This document shows positions 1-11,040 of a stretch of DNA of 64,000 nt, piece after piece. The position numbers and the translations under genes were made by a program. Positions within the stretch are counted from its first letter, which is position 1, and each line of letters opens with the position of its first letter. The notes beneath the pieces were generated by a model. That model had not been told where the DNA came from. It was given only the letters and a program-made list of their open reading frames with translations, and ran no database searches. The stretch is from Mytilus edulis (taxonomy: Eukaryota; Mollusca; Bivalvia; Mytilida; Mytilidae): the NCBI RefSeq assembly GCF_963676685.1, contig NC_092348.1:16629531-16693530 (forward strand), read 5' to 3'.

Positions 1-1609
1 GTCTACCTCACAAAATCTTGTTAGGCACTATAGACGCTATCTAATTCACTATCGAGGTGACATCCAAGGACTGCTGAAAGTAATCTAACCCGACATAAAC
101 ATAAATAAAGATATCAAAAGAAAGCGAACTCGAGCAAGTGGATTTTTTATTTTAGGTCTGTTTGAATTTATATAATGGATTGAAATATATTCCTCTCATC
201 GTTTTTACATACTAGTATATAACAAAGAGTTTTTATAGATCGAATCTGTCAATTACATGGTTAACCCTTGTTCACTTTTCAACAAGTATCTGTTCTCCAA
301 CTAGAGCCATAATCGACACTGTGTGAACGTCGCACAATAAAATATCGTAAAATCGCATATGTTATTTATTATTGAGCTTTTAAACTAATATTAACAGACC
401 GAATCACAAATTAAATAGTAAGGCCGCACCAATAAATGTCCGGAACGATATACTATTATAATAATTGTGTAATTTTCAGATGGAAGGAACGCATGCATAG
501 GAGTTGCCTAGAAAGGAGTCAAAAACACTGGCCTTAATACAAATGAAATTCTTATATTTCAATGTAAAATTAGAGACTCAGCTTCTGTGCCACCCAAATT
601 AGTTTTTTTGGGGAAATCTATAGACACTTTTATGCAATCAAAATTGTTAACCCAGGCACATGCAAAGTTGACAATGTTAATTCGAGGGGTGAAAATCTGC
701 TCATTCACCCTCTCAGATATGTGTTTTTAAAAATTAATTATACTGAATGTTCTGTTATTGCTTTCTTTTAAATTTTCAAATGATAAACTAGACCTCGATC
801 GTGTACACAACAACAAATCCGGGCATGATAAAGCACAAAGTTGATGAACTTGACAAGCGTCTTTGCAAAGGGTAATAGAGTCATGGGGTATAGTAAATAT
901 CTCCCTAGTATTAACCAACCAAACTTTAGCATTCTAACATGAAGAATATAATGATATTTATTGTACCATACTCTAAATTACTCGAAGCACGAGGGATAAG
1001 TTGGTCTTCAAATGATTGATTGGAATACATTGTGTATTAACAAATGAACGGATCGCGATTAGGAATCCCCTCAATTACGAGTTATGTTACTGTGTGTTCC
1101 GTGTAAAGGACTTTTTTTTTTAAAAAACTTTGTTATAAACAATCCAGAATAAATGTTCAAGTTGGAAGAAATATGCTACACTATCCTGTAATTTGTGTTC
1201 AAGTTGAAATAATAATGGAGAAAACATTTTTTCATCTGGAAATTGTATAATGTAGGATTTTTTATTTCATGACAAATCTGTATTTTTCTAAAGAGTATAA
1301 CCTTTTTTCGTTGATTTCATAAGTAAACCAATTCAAACGAGAACAAATAACAAATTTTATGTTACAGCTAAATCGACTTTGTGATGTCTTTAAAATCATG
1401 TTCAACTTTTCATAATGTTTTTTTTTAATTTATTATATATGAACAGTAAATTATTTTTTTGTTTCTTATTGCACTACAGTAAATTCATTCATTATTACAT
1501 GTTTACAAAAGTAATGAAAGTTTAATATTCTTTTCATGTATAACAATTTTATTTATCCGGAGAGCTTTTATCAATTATTTTTTTAGGGTTATACTTTGAT
1601 TATGTATAG
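1..1609. other. Intron-like sequence upstream of lectin I exon 4
   Basis: No coding sequence is supported here. The stretch matches 15,010-15,910 in copy 2, and by analogy with the intact lectin III it should be the intron between lectin exons 3 and 4. Short reading frames within it have no recognisable product. It contains several poly-T runs. Confidence 0.6.
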
Positions 1610-2947
1610 GTTACTGGATTGGCGGAGATGATGAAGTTGTTGAAGGATCGTGGACATGGGCAGGCACAGATGCTCCTATAGATTATAATGACTGGGGCCC
1701 AGGAGAACCCGGAGGAGCCAGAAATGAAAACTGTTTGGCGATTTATCACCCAATTAATTATCATTGGGTCGATGCTGATTGCAAGTTTCCATCATTCCGA
1801 TACATATGTGAAAAACCGTAAGTACACTATATAATAACGAGACAAGATATTATAAAATGTCGCTAGTATAATTATGAAATATATCGAAAAGCATACGTAA
1901 AAGGCAAGTATTAGTTTGCTATTATTTACAGCTAGTAGAAGTATAAACGAATAAAATATTTGCTGACAAGAAGTGTTATTTGTCTGAGTTTTCAATATAT
2001 GAATAAAAAAAAATGTGGTGTAATTGCCAATTAAACAACAAAATCTAATAAAAAAAGATGGAACAAATTTAATTTCTTTTTACTATTTTTCGTTCGCGTT
2101 TGCTGAAGGATAAGCAGAATTAAAATATATTTCAAACAACTTATTCTTAATTGTTTAGTTACAGACTGTGACGGATCAATTTAGTTTAAACACATGTTTT
2201 TATAGTGGATTGGGAAACACATTTTGCAACTTATATGAATCCCTTTCTACTTGGCTTTTAAATAGTTTAATCGACTTTTTTTTAAACTCTGTATAAGTAG
2301 TTATAAATAGTGCTGATTGACTGTGTATGAATGGAAAAGTAATCTTATTGTCCCCCGAGGTGCAATATATATTTGCCCTGAGGCGTAGCCAAGGCCAATA
2401 GTTGTACCAGAGGTGACAATGAATGTCTCACTATTCTACGAATATCCAATTAGACATTGTTTTATTATACTGAAAGAGACAACAGACAATTAAATTAACT
2501 ATCGTAATATAAATTGAAGAAACACAACCATATTGTTTAACGTTTACCTCATATGTATTATGAATGCTCAGGCTATAACCTGCAATGCCATTAATCATAC
2601 ATATAATAGGTAAAACGCGATGTCCTAACTACCGTAGTATTCTCAACATTCTTTAATCCCGTAGCTGCAGTTCAAATTTCCCGAAATATAATGACGCTTG
2701 CAGTCAAATAGTTTCAACGAGGGAAACAAGTTTTAAACTACTGACCTTTCTAATATCAACGCTTGCAATTTGAAGAATTGTGATTTATTGTATTCTTCCT
2801 TTACATAGAAAATGATAACTGCTGTGTAAGAAAGAGCAGTTTGACATATTCATTTATCAAAGGAATTCGTATTCGAATACATTTATACATTTTTTTTTAA
2901 TTTTTAGATATCCTGAATCTGGGCCAGGACATGGTATTGGAAAATAG
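1610..2947 (+). CDS. C-type lectin I, last two exons (partial gene)
   Basis: These are the last two exons of a small secreted C-type lectin; exons 1 to 3 lie upstream of the window. Exon 4 is 1,610-1,817 (after an AG at 1,608-1,609, before GTAAGT) and exon 5 is 2,908-2,947, ending in TAG. The phases match lectin III: two bases complete a split codon at the start of exon 4, and exon 4 ends in phase 2. Exon 4 encodes the second half of a carbohydrate-recognition domain: YWIGGDDEVVEGSWTW, then PGEPGG, a Cys, HWVDADC and YICEK. The sugar-specificity position reads EPG, not the classical EPN or QPD, and WND is WVD. The tail encoded by exon 5 is YPESGPGHGIGK. An AATAAA lies just after the stop at 2,952-2,958. 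No lesion is visible. The carbohydrate ligand cannot be told from sequence. Confidence 0.85.
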
Positions 2948-2984
2948 AAATTTAATAAATGCCTCTTGGTTTTTATTTGGGTGT

Positions 2985-3900
2985 CAAGGACATGTTTTTA
3001 TTCAATTAACAATATTTAATTATATTTGAAACTTCGAGGAACATGTTCACGAATTGTTTTCAAGTATTTCATCATTTCTGTTGCTATATTTACCTCCCAC
3101 CTGTATGTACTTTTTTATTTATTATTGATTCATCATTCACATGATAAAAGTTGATAATTTCCATTGTTCTATTTAAAATCGGTTTAAAAAGCTTGAAAGC
3201 TTGAAGGGGATGCATGTAAGTCTCCGATAAATCTAACACTTTAAGATTTGGGAAAGGTTCCAATTTTGTACATTTTTAACATATCATGTCAGGAACTTCA
3301 TAGGAAAGAAGATAAAAAGTTAGCAATATCCTCTAACTTTACGTTTCCCTCAATAGATGCTGTTTTCTCACTAAATAATACAAAATTTGGTAACTATGTC
3401 GAACGAATCTATCCCAACGAACTAAAGGTAAAGGATACAACAGATACAGTTAAGTCTGCCTCATATCTGGACTAACATCTAGAAATTGACAATAAGGGTC
3501 GGTTGAAAACAAAACTTTACGACATAAGAGAAGATTTCAGCTTCCCAAATGTGACCTTTCCGTTTCTATGTAAGAAACATTCAAGCAGCGCCTGCTAAGG
3601 AGTATATATCTCCCAATTTGTTACGATATTCATGGGCTTGTATTTCCTATCATGATTTCCTTGATAGAGGATTGCTACTAAACCGTGTCGTTTTCGATTA
3701 TTTGTATGTCGTTTTGATCAAGAATAAGTTCATAAATGTCTTCTTGCAGATGTTTTGGAACCTCTTTTAGACTTCTGTTTGAATAATCTGCTATCACGAA
3801 TTTTTTAACTGCTCTTTCGAATCTAGGCAGAAAGTTTGCAGTAAAAATGTAACAAAAAAAAAAAACCAGTAAAAAACTATAAGAAAGAATCCCACACGTA
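2985..3900 (-). pseudogene. Antisense Toll-like receptor fragments, copy 1
   Basis: On the minus strand, 2,985-3,240 matches a central leucine-rich-repeat part of the receptor at 39,470-41,968 (the part reading MINFHHVNDES). The stretch 3,700-3,900 matches a receptor N-terminal segment with signal-peptide-like and LRR-N-terminal sequence, better preserved in copy 2 at 18,009-18,266. The reading frame is broken and the two parts are separated by an old Penelope-like insertion at about 3,284-3,700. It is a dead receptor relic, not a gene. Confidence 0.65.
3284..3700 (+). mobile_element. Old Penelope-like retroelement fragment, copy 1
   Basis: This is a diverged piece of the reverse-transcriptase frame of the Penelope-like element at 7,143-9,990, matching roughly 9,150-9,550 there. 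Recognisable pieces are QELHRKEDKKLAISSNFTF and YVERIYPNELKVKDTTDTVK. The catalytic YIDD region is altered (SIDAV), and a stop follows at 3,473-3,475. Copy 2 carries the same insertion at 17,118-17,386 with different internal deletions. Confidence 0.8.
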
Positions 3901-5598
3901 TATTGATAGTAATTCCCAAATTCATGCTTAACAGTTAATATTCAATTAAGTAAGATAGGAAGATTTCTATTTATCTCTTATTTATGTTGATATTACGAAA
4001 AGAAAACAGTACATATCGTGTCTTATGAGAAATCCCATACTCTTGTGTTAGAATTCGGATCTTTAAAATGAAAAGAAAAAATCTTCACTTAATACAAATA
4101 TAAATTCATTGAACGAAATTTATTGAAATTTAAACCTTCTGTGATATATATTCAACCATAATTATATGAAATTTATTGGGTGTAAATATAAGTTGTATTT
4201 AAAACAGGTAAAGTTTTGACATGCATTTTAAGTAGGTACATTATAAAACTGAATTAATAAATAATATTTCGTAAACATTGCAGAGTTATCCTTATATGTT
4301 TTAAAAATTTTAGACATTTAGAAGATTTGACAAAGAGGTCCGAATGTCAAGATATAATTAATTAAATAAAAAGTCAAATCTACAAAAATGTAAAAAGGTC
4401 CACATTCTGAATATAAGTAGGTATAATATCGTGTGAAAAATACTTCTTATGCCCGCCAATACAGGGAAACACAACGAAAGCGTCCATTTGGTTTCATGTG
4501 ATATAGTCATCTCTGCATCACGTCAGAAATGAATAACAAGATCCAAATTTGAGAGATTTTTTTTTAGAGTATCACTTTGTCAACTTTTCAACACTTCATT
4601 CAGAAGTCTGAAGATGTAATATTGGGAGGCGACAATTCTTATCCTACCTAAGTGGCAGCTCTTAATACAGGTTACTATAAAGATCTGTTTGGCCTTCATT
4701 TTATAAGGATATTATAGTATGTATCAGTATCAGTTGAACTATTTTTAAAAGGACGCAGACTCAATGTTAGATTTATTTTTAAAGCTAACATTTTTCAAAA
4801 ATCTACAAATTGTCATTACTTTACGACAGTTCTAGGTGTCAAATCAATATATTCTAAATTAAAAAAATAATTATGAAATGTATAACAAATATATCACTAG
4901 TAATAAATATGAGTAATGTACGTTTTTGCCCTTAAAAATGTGTAAACTAAACTTGTATTTTTGTTTGATACAAGTCAAATTAAAACATGTTCAAGCAGAG
5001 ATTTAAAAACAATATACATCGCATACATTAATCCTTGTCCCTATAATGCAAACCAAAATACTCATAAAACATTATTATACATAATCCGGGTCATCATAAA
5101 ACTGTTAATGTACTTCAAAAGCAGGAAACGAGATGTCAGCACAAAATAATATAAATTTCAAAGAGTATAGTACATTAAAAAGTCATTTTGTCTGACTAAA
5201 ATGTTTTTTTTTTTTTTATCAAAACACAAAAGTTTTTGTTCTTTGAATGTATTGAATGCATATACGTGTACATTTTTTTCCGCTGTAATATTGAATTTAT
5301 AACTTATAGTATTTTATATTATAACATAAATGATCCAAGGACTATAAGTAGTAAAAGACATATCAGCTCTTCTATTTTTCTCCCTTATGATTTGTTATAA
5401 ACTCTCATAGGATTTTTTTCCTCCCAAAGGATTTTGTGTTTATTCCACAGGATTTTTTTTCCTGTATCGAATGTAAGTAATTCCATACACATGCATAAAA
5501 ATAGAATGCTTGAGTTCAAAAAGCATCACAGCCTTATACATATAATGTACAAGTCAAACAGGTTTATCTATTAATATAGTCTTATCGTTCAGTTCAGT
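3901..5598. other. Intergenic, no gene recognised
   Basis: AT-rich sequence paralogous to 18,290-19,990 and 20,942-21,010 in copy 2. It leads into lectin II exon 1. Just before the start codon, 5,571-5,598 contains a TATA-like TATTAATATAG and a TCAGT that could serve as initiator. No other regulatory site can be supported. The short frames here have no recognisable domains. Confidence 0.5.
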
Positions 5599-6727
5599 AT
5601 GTCGACTTCAGTCAAGTATTTCGCCTTACTGTGTTTGTTTTTCGTCTTTTTCAGGTAAAGGTGATATTATTTATTTTGTAAATGAGTTTTCTGTTGTGTT
5701 TTGTATCTAAAACTTTTATCTCTTCATCATTCTCTCTAATTGATTATATCGCCGTTATTTTCTCCTTCAGATTGACAAGTTATTGACGACATTATATTTT
5801 ATGGACAGCGGGTAGGTTTTTGTGAACTCAACAGCCCTGCATATTTTACCTGATGTTCATGAAACTCAGTCTATTGTAAAACATAAGCACAAAGAAATAT
5901 AGATTCCTACACTGCATTACGTGTATTACGATATTTCTCTACTCGAGACAGATAAATTTTATTATTTAAAGCGCGAGGCTTGCTAAGCTTTTTATCTAAT
6001 TAAAATTTAACTTTCGAGTTTTAAATAGTTACCTTCACCTTTAATTAATATGTAGACGTGTCAAGTGAGTGTTAACTCGGATGACAGCATTATGAGAAAA
6101 CCTGTTACTGGTTTAGTACGACGGGATTATCTTGGTATTCAGCAGCTGTAAGTTCAAACTTTGATTACAAAAATGGCAAAAACGCTGACAATAAGGTTTT
6201 TAACAAGATAAAGGCCACACAATTTTTTTTATAAAATCACAAAATTGATTACTATCAATCAGATTTTGAAAATGCCAATATTTGTCAGAAAACATAATAT
6301 TTCCTCCATGTGAATACATTCATTTCGTTTGTGAAAAGAAACACTGATAAAAAGTTAGTTGAAAAAGTTACTGGGCCTAAAATAAAACATGGTCTACAAA
6401 CAGATCCCTTTAAGAGGAATTTTCAGTAAGACCTGGAAGGTCCTTCCAATAATATTCTGGTTCCTTTTTTACATTTTGTACGTCTTCCTTGGACATCTAA
6501 CTGATAATGTTCGGATCCTTATATACTATATTCTCAGGAAAGAAACTCCACCAAACATAAACAACTATTTACAGTTGTGTATTGTCATTGTTATATATAT
6601 TTATGTGCACATCGGGGACTAAACTTACTATTCCATGCATACCCAGTTAATAAGTATAAATAATTGCTTCTAATCACGTCATTTAAATTTTGTTCACGCA
6701 TCGTTGTAAATATAGTGGAATCTGATG

Positions 6728-6935
6728 TCCTACAAGTGAGAGGTTTAGCGCTACAAAACCAGGTTCTGTCCACCATTTTCTACATTTGAAAATGCATGTA
6801 CCAAGTCAGGAATATGACAGTTGTTATCCATTCGTTTGATGTGTTATATCATTTGATTTTGCCTTTTGAATAGGGACTTTCCGTAATAAATTTTCCTCGG
6901 AGTTCAGTAATTTTGTGATTTTACTTTCTGATGGA
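6728..6935 (+). repeat. Dispersed repeat insertion, family also at 42,770-42,970
   Basis: This stretch is absent from copy 2, where the sequence runs straight through at about 24,628-24,640. It is clearly similar to 42,770-42,970 (shared words: AAATGCATGTACCAAGTCAG, CCTCGGAGTTCAGTA). I recognise it as a common bivalve dispersed repeat but cannot classify it. It lies in the intron between exons 2 and 3 of lectin II. Confidence 0.7.
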
Positions 6936-7039
6936 TAGCTACGTCTCAGTATCAATCCTTAAACATCTGTAACTATATCTATATATTTCCGAATCATTAC
7001 AGTTCATGTACATGTGTGTTTCATTATACGTAAGTTTTA

Positions 7040-9691
7040 TTGGCTAACGGCAATCTCACGTTATTCTGGAATAAACCTTCATTTCAAAATGATATATACA
7101 TTTATGATGACACGAGCTTCCACTATAAAGTGCACAGATTAACGAAAGGAAGGCTAAACAAACGGATGTGCGGTCATAGATCAGACATTAACCTCAATGC
7201 TAACGACATTCTATACCAGCATTTCAATCAGCCCGATCATTCCATCGTTTCTATGACAGTTCGCATTATCGAAAAGATATACCATAGCTCTAACAATCCT
7301 AATCTTTCAACGACTCTCCGTAGACAAAAAGAAGACTACTGGATTAGACAATTGGGAACTGCAACACCGTATGGCTGCAATGACAAAATTGATGGTATAG
7401 GTATTCTATCTAGTCCTTCGTGTAACTCGGTGAATGTGATGAATATTTTCAACTCGACTCCTCGACGTAGACGCAGTCATGGTCATCGTCATTATACATC
7501 ACCCTCTCTGCATGATGTCTCTATTAATGACTTGCTGCCATTCATACAAAAACCGTTAGGTATTCATCACATTCGCACGAAACTTTATTCATTACCCCTT
7601 TCAAAACTTCATTCTCTGTTCAATTTATGTTTGGAATCCACTGTTACAAACCCTCATTCAAACCAATACAAACTTCAAGCTATAATTTCGGATATTGCAA
7701 GTCACAGACTTTTCAAGCCAGTTCGCATTGGAAAAGATGAAAAAGAGAAAAGATATTTTCTAAATCTTTCCTTTGCCAACAAAGGTCTCGATGGCGTCAA
7801 CCTTGGCAATATCCTTCATCATAAATTAGTTCAATCGAAAATACCTCCTTATTTTAAAGACCAGTCTGTACCAATAATTTCTTATACCTATACCAAACCT
7901 ATTGCAACTAAAATTTTCAATTACAAACGCGTTTTGCAGGATCTCGATATTGACGACTTCAAGTCTAAACCTCCTGATTGCACTTGTGCTAGTTCCCAAT
8001 TCACATATAATCCCGCTGGCCACGTTATTACCGGTGACCTTAACATTGTTAATAACACTTCTCTACGAAACGTGTTATCGAAAGGTCCGAAATATCGTGA
8101 GCCTAAATCCATCAATTGGAAATACAACTTTAAAATTTTGATGGATTCAGTCGAGGATTATGCCAGGCAATGGGCTAAGCGCGAGAAGGAAGACGTAGAC
8201 ACTCTATCCGAATGGATAAAGGCAGTGAGGTCCTTAATACAAATCAGAATTAAGAAACTGAATGGGTCCATCAATGCCCATGCTACGTCAATTTTTAAAG
8301 ACCCAAATGTTGCTAAACACCTATCCGACCTCCATGATAAATATGTTGTTGTTCCCGCAGACAAAGCCCCAAATAACATCGTTTTTGTCTGTAAAAGTCA
8401 TTACATTAATTGCTTGATAAACGAATTAGGTATAGACAATTCACTTGGAAACTCAACATATACCCTCACGACACTTACCAAAGAGGAAATCCTGGATAAT
8501 CATAGGTCTGTTCTTTGTTCCTTTGGTATTTCAACCAAAGATGAAGAACTGGATCTTCCATCACTGTATTGGATACCTAAACTACATAAGTGTCCTTACA
8601 AACAGCGGTATATTGCTGGGTCTTCCAAGTGCTCCACAAAACCTCTTTCTAAATTATTAACATCCATTTTATCAGCAATCAAAGACGGGCTTCAAAGTTA
8701 TTGTGAAACTGCCTATTCTAGAGGTGGCGTGAATCAGATGTGGATACTTAAAAATTCCAAAGATCTTTTAGAGTACATACAATCTAACTCTCTTTCATCT
8801 TGTAACAGTATTAAAACATTTGACTTCTCTACTCTTTACACAAGTATTCCACATTCCAAACTTAAAGACAAATTAAAAGAGTTGGTATTACTTTGCTTCA
8901 TAAAAAAGAATGGCCAACGTAGATACAAGTATCTTGTCTTAGGGAGGGATAAATCCTACTTTGTAAAGAATCACTCTGATTCAAACAAAAAATTCTCTGA
9001 AACCGATATTATCAAGATGCTTGATTTCTTGATTGACAACATATTTGTTACGTTCGGAGGACGTGTTTTTCAACAGACTGTCGGCATACCAATGGGAACA
9101 AACTGTGCCCCTCTACTTGCTGACTTGTTTCTTTATTATTATGAGGCTGACTTCATGCAGGAACTTCTTAGGAAGAAAGATAAGAAGTTAGCAATATCCT
9201 TTAACTCTACTTTCCGCTATATAGATGACGTTCTTTCACTAAACAATTCAAAATTTGGTGACTATGTGGAACGCATCTATCCCATCGAATTGGAGATAAA
9301 GGATACTACAGATACAGTTAAGTCAGCTTCATATCTTGACTTACATCTAGAAATTGACAATGAGGGTCGGTTGAAGACAAAACTTTACGACAAAAGAGAT
9401 GATTTCAGCTTCCCAATTGTGAACTTTCCATTTCTAAGTAGCAACATTCCAGCAGCACCTGCATACGGGGTATATATCTCTCAATTGATACGATATTCCC
9501 GTGCTTGCATTTCCTATCATGATTTTCTTGATAGAGGGTTACTGCTCACAAGGAAGCTATTAAATCAAGAGTTCCAAATGGTGAAGTTGAAATCATCCCT
9601 TCGTAAATTTTACGGACGCCATCACGAGTTGGTTGACCGTTATGGAATAACCATTTCACAAATGATATCGGATATGTTCCTCACGTCGTAA
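7040..9691 (+). CDS. Reverse transcriptase with partial GIY-YIG endonuclease (chimeric ORF)
   Basis: This is an open frame of 883 codons. Residues 1 to about 35 are encoded by the host repeat R, so the first ATG is fortuitous. Element-derived sequence starts near RLNKRMCGHRSD. It continues through the second half of a GIY-YIG nuclease: R..GHR, LYQHF, KEDYWIRQLGTATPYGCN. A conserved block follows with a CTC..H pattern (DCTCASSQF, then NPAGHVITGDLNIV, about residues 313-337). The reverse transcriptase follows with DFSTLYTSIPH, GIPMGTNCAPLLADLF and the catalytic FRYIDDVLSLNN, ending about 883. The polymerase core looks intact. The nuclease lacks its GIY/YIG half and is probably inactive. No stop or frameshift is seen, so the copy is recent. 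It lies within a lectin II intron, in the same direction. Confidence 0.85.
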   Translation: MANGNLTLFWNKPSFQNDIYIYDDTSFHYKVHRLTKGRLNKRMCGHRSDINLNANDILYQHFNQPDHSIVSMTVRIIEKIYHSSNNPNLSTTLRRQKEDYWIRQLGTATPYGCNDKIDGIGILSSPSCNSVNVMNIFNSTPRRRRSHGHRHYTSPSLHDVSINDLLPFIQKPLGIHHIRTKLYSLPLSKLHSLFNLCLESTVTNPHSNQYKLQAIISDIASHRLFKPVRIGKDEKEKRYFLNLSFANKGLDGVNLGNILHHKLVQSKIPPYFKDQSVPIISYTYTKPIATKIFNYKRVLQDLDIDDFKSKPPDCTCASSQFTYNPAGHVITGDLNIVNNTSLRNVLSKGPKYREPKSINWKYNFKILMDSVEDYARQWAKREKEDVDTLSEWIKAVRSLIQIRIKKLNGSINAHATSIFKDPNVAKHLSDLHDKYVVVPADKAPNNIVFVCKSHYINCLINELGIDNSLGNSTYTLTTLTKEEILDNHRSVLCSFGISTKDEELDLPSLYWIPKLHKCPYKQRYIAGSSKCSTKPLSKLLTSILSAIKDGLQSYCETAYSRGGVNQMWILKNSKDLLEYIQSNSLSSCNSIKTFDFSTLYTSIPHSKLKDKLKELVLLCFIKKNGQRRYKYLVLGRDKSYFVKNHSDSNKKFSETDIIKMLDFLIDNIFVTFGGRVFQQTVGIPMGTNCAPLLADLFLYYYEADFMQELLRKKDKKLAISFNSTFRYIDDVLSLNNSKFGDYVERIYPIELEIKDTTDTVKSASYLDLHLEIDNEGRLKTKLYDKRDDFSFPIVNFPFLSSNIPAAPAYGVYISQLIRYSRACISYHDFLDRGLLLTRKLLNQEFQMVKLKSSLRKFYGRHHELVDRYGITISQMISDMFLTS

Positions 9692-9990
9692 CTACAATCC
9701 CCTTCCCTTTCATGAATTTGACCTACCGAATTAGACTATTTACCGGATTTGTAATCACATAAGCAACACGACGGGTGCCGCATGTGGAGCAGGATCTGCT
9801 TACCCTTCCGGAGCACCTGAGATCACCCCTAGTTTTTGGTGGGGTTCGTGTTGTTTATTCTTTAGTTTTCTATGTTGTGTCATGTGTACTATTGTTTTTC
9901 TGTTTGTCTTTTTCATTTTTAGCCATGGCGTTGTCAGTTTGTTTTAGATTTATGAGTTTGACTGTCCCTTTGGTATCTTTCGTCCCTCTT
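7143..9990 (+). mobile_element. Penelope-like retroelement A (N-terminal GIY-YIG type), 5'-truncated
   Basis: The element lies inside repeat R, with TTAA on both sides (7,139-7,142 and 9,991-9,994); R in copy 2 (28,633 onward) shows the empty site. It has one long reading frame and a 300-bp 3' untranslated part ending in CTTTCGTCCCTCTT, which also ends copies B and C. Domain order is endonuclease first, then reverse transcriptase. That fits the permuted Penelope-like clade described from invertebrates (Naiad-like, by recollection). The first part of the endonuclease, including the GIY and YIG motifs, is missing, so the copy is 5'-truncated. Confidence 0.85.
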
Positions 9991-10218
9991 TTAATAAAAG
10001 AAAAATTTAATAGAAATCCAGTTTTCATGATCGTAGCAAAAATTGTAATTAAAAGTTTTGAATGCTTCTTTGAGCAATTTTTTTCGGGTCCTTAAAGCTT
10101 CGTGTGAACATTTTAGAATGGTGCGCTTCCTAAATCTATTTTGCTCAACGCTTTTACACCCGAATAAATTTACAAAAGGGAGTTTTCAATTATTAATTGA
10201 AGATCTTCTCATATTCCA

Positions 10219-10784
10219 TTAAAGTCATAAGAAACGAGTGAGCGGTGAAAAATAATGTTCTTCCAATTCTTGAACCAATGCATACAAGCATCATAAACCT
10301 AGTCTTCTGTGCACGAATTTATCATTTTTTCCGTGTAAATTTCGTATAATCGTCATTTTTTTTTCAGTGTTGTTGTGAAAATATGGCGGGTAAGTAAAGT
10401 TCGTGTTATGAAGCCGAAGTTTACATTGTCAACTGTTTGTCTACAATCGACAAAAAATCAACAAAAAACATGGAAATTGAGCACGTGTTTAACATGTAAA
10501 TTTAGATAATAGTTTATTTTAAGGACATCCATGCGTATTGTGATCACCGGAGTTTTACGAGATGGTTCAAACTGAGGTCACTTTGCATACAGAAAATATG
10601 TCGGGGGAATTGCTTCCTTCCAGGAAGCAATTAAAATAAAGTAAACTTCTAAATATGAATAAATTAAAGAATTTACTTCAGAAAAAATTATATGAACATA
10701 AGTTTTATAACGAAACCTATCCATTGAGTAATAAAAAAACATATGCATTATTTTTTTTTGATTTGAGGTTTCTTATGACTTTAA
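10219..10784. mobile_element. MITE-like element with TTAAAGTCATAAGAAAC ends
   Basis: The terminal inverted repeats are TTAAAGTCATAAGAAAC at the left and its reverse complement at the right (about 10,766-10,784). Copy 2 lacks it: there ATTCCATT runs directly into CACTATCAGCG near 28,980. It is about 565 bp with no transposase frame, hence a non-autonomous DNA element. It sits in lectin II intron 2. Confidence 0.75.
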
Positions 10785-11040
10785 ATATCAGCGTGTTATG
10801 ATATACAATATTGTGCAAGGTATTTTTATTTTATTTCTTTTTATATGCTTTCAATCTCTCCTTTTACAAAAACAAAAGAGTTCATGTAGAGGCCGGGGAG
10901 CGGAATTAGATTCAGTTCAGACTACTACAGAGAATGCCTACCTCAAATATTTTGCACTGCTTTTGAACACAGCAAGTCTTTTCAATTACGGAGGAGTATT
11001 TTCAAATAATATAAAAGTCTATATGAATAATAAATGAATT

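Larger units (their letters stand above)
7030..10218 (+). repeat. Dispersed repeat R, split by Penelope-like copy A
   Basis: The two halves, 7,030-7,142 and 9,991-10,218, together match an uninterrupted copy at 28,633-28,985 and a more distant one at 47,280-47,620. Shared words are ATGATGACACGAGCTTCCAC, GTGCACAGATTAA, TTTTCATGATCGTAGC and CAACGCTTTTACACCC. The 47-kb copy shows a 21-bp inverted repeat inside the element. The class is unknown; it is non-coding. Confidence 0.75.

Noticed and set aside
7826..8660. Several frames of 65-79 codons on both strands
   Set aside because: Shadows of the Penelope-like polymerase frame; the same shadows appear over copy B.
9775..10095. Reading frame of 106 codons after the Penelope-like polymerase
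   Set aside because: It lies in the element's 3' untranslated part and runs on into repeat R. The similar frame at 25,978-26,379 crosses the B-C junction, so neither is a conserved gene.
10798..11037. Frame of 79 codons
   Set aside because: Only the part from 10,879 to 10,971 is meaningful (lectin exon 3); the rest is intron read-through.
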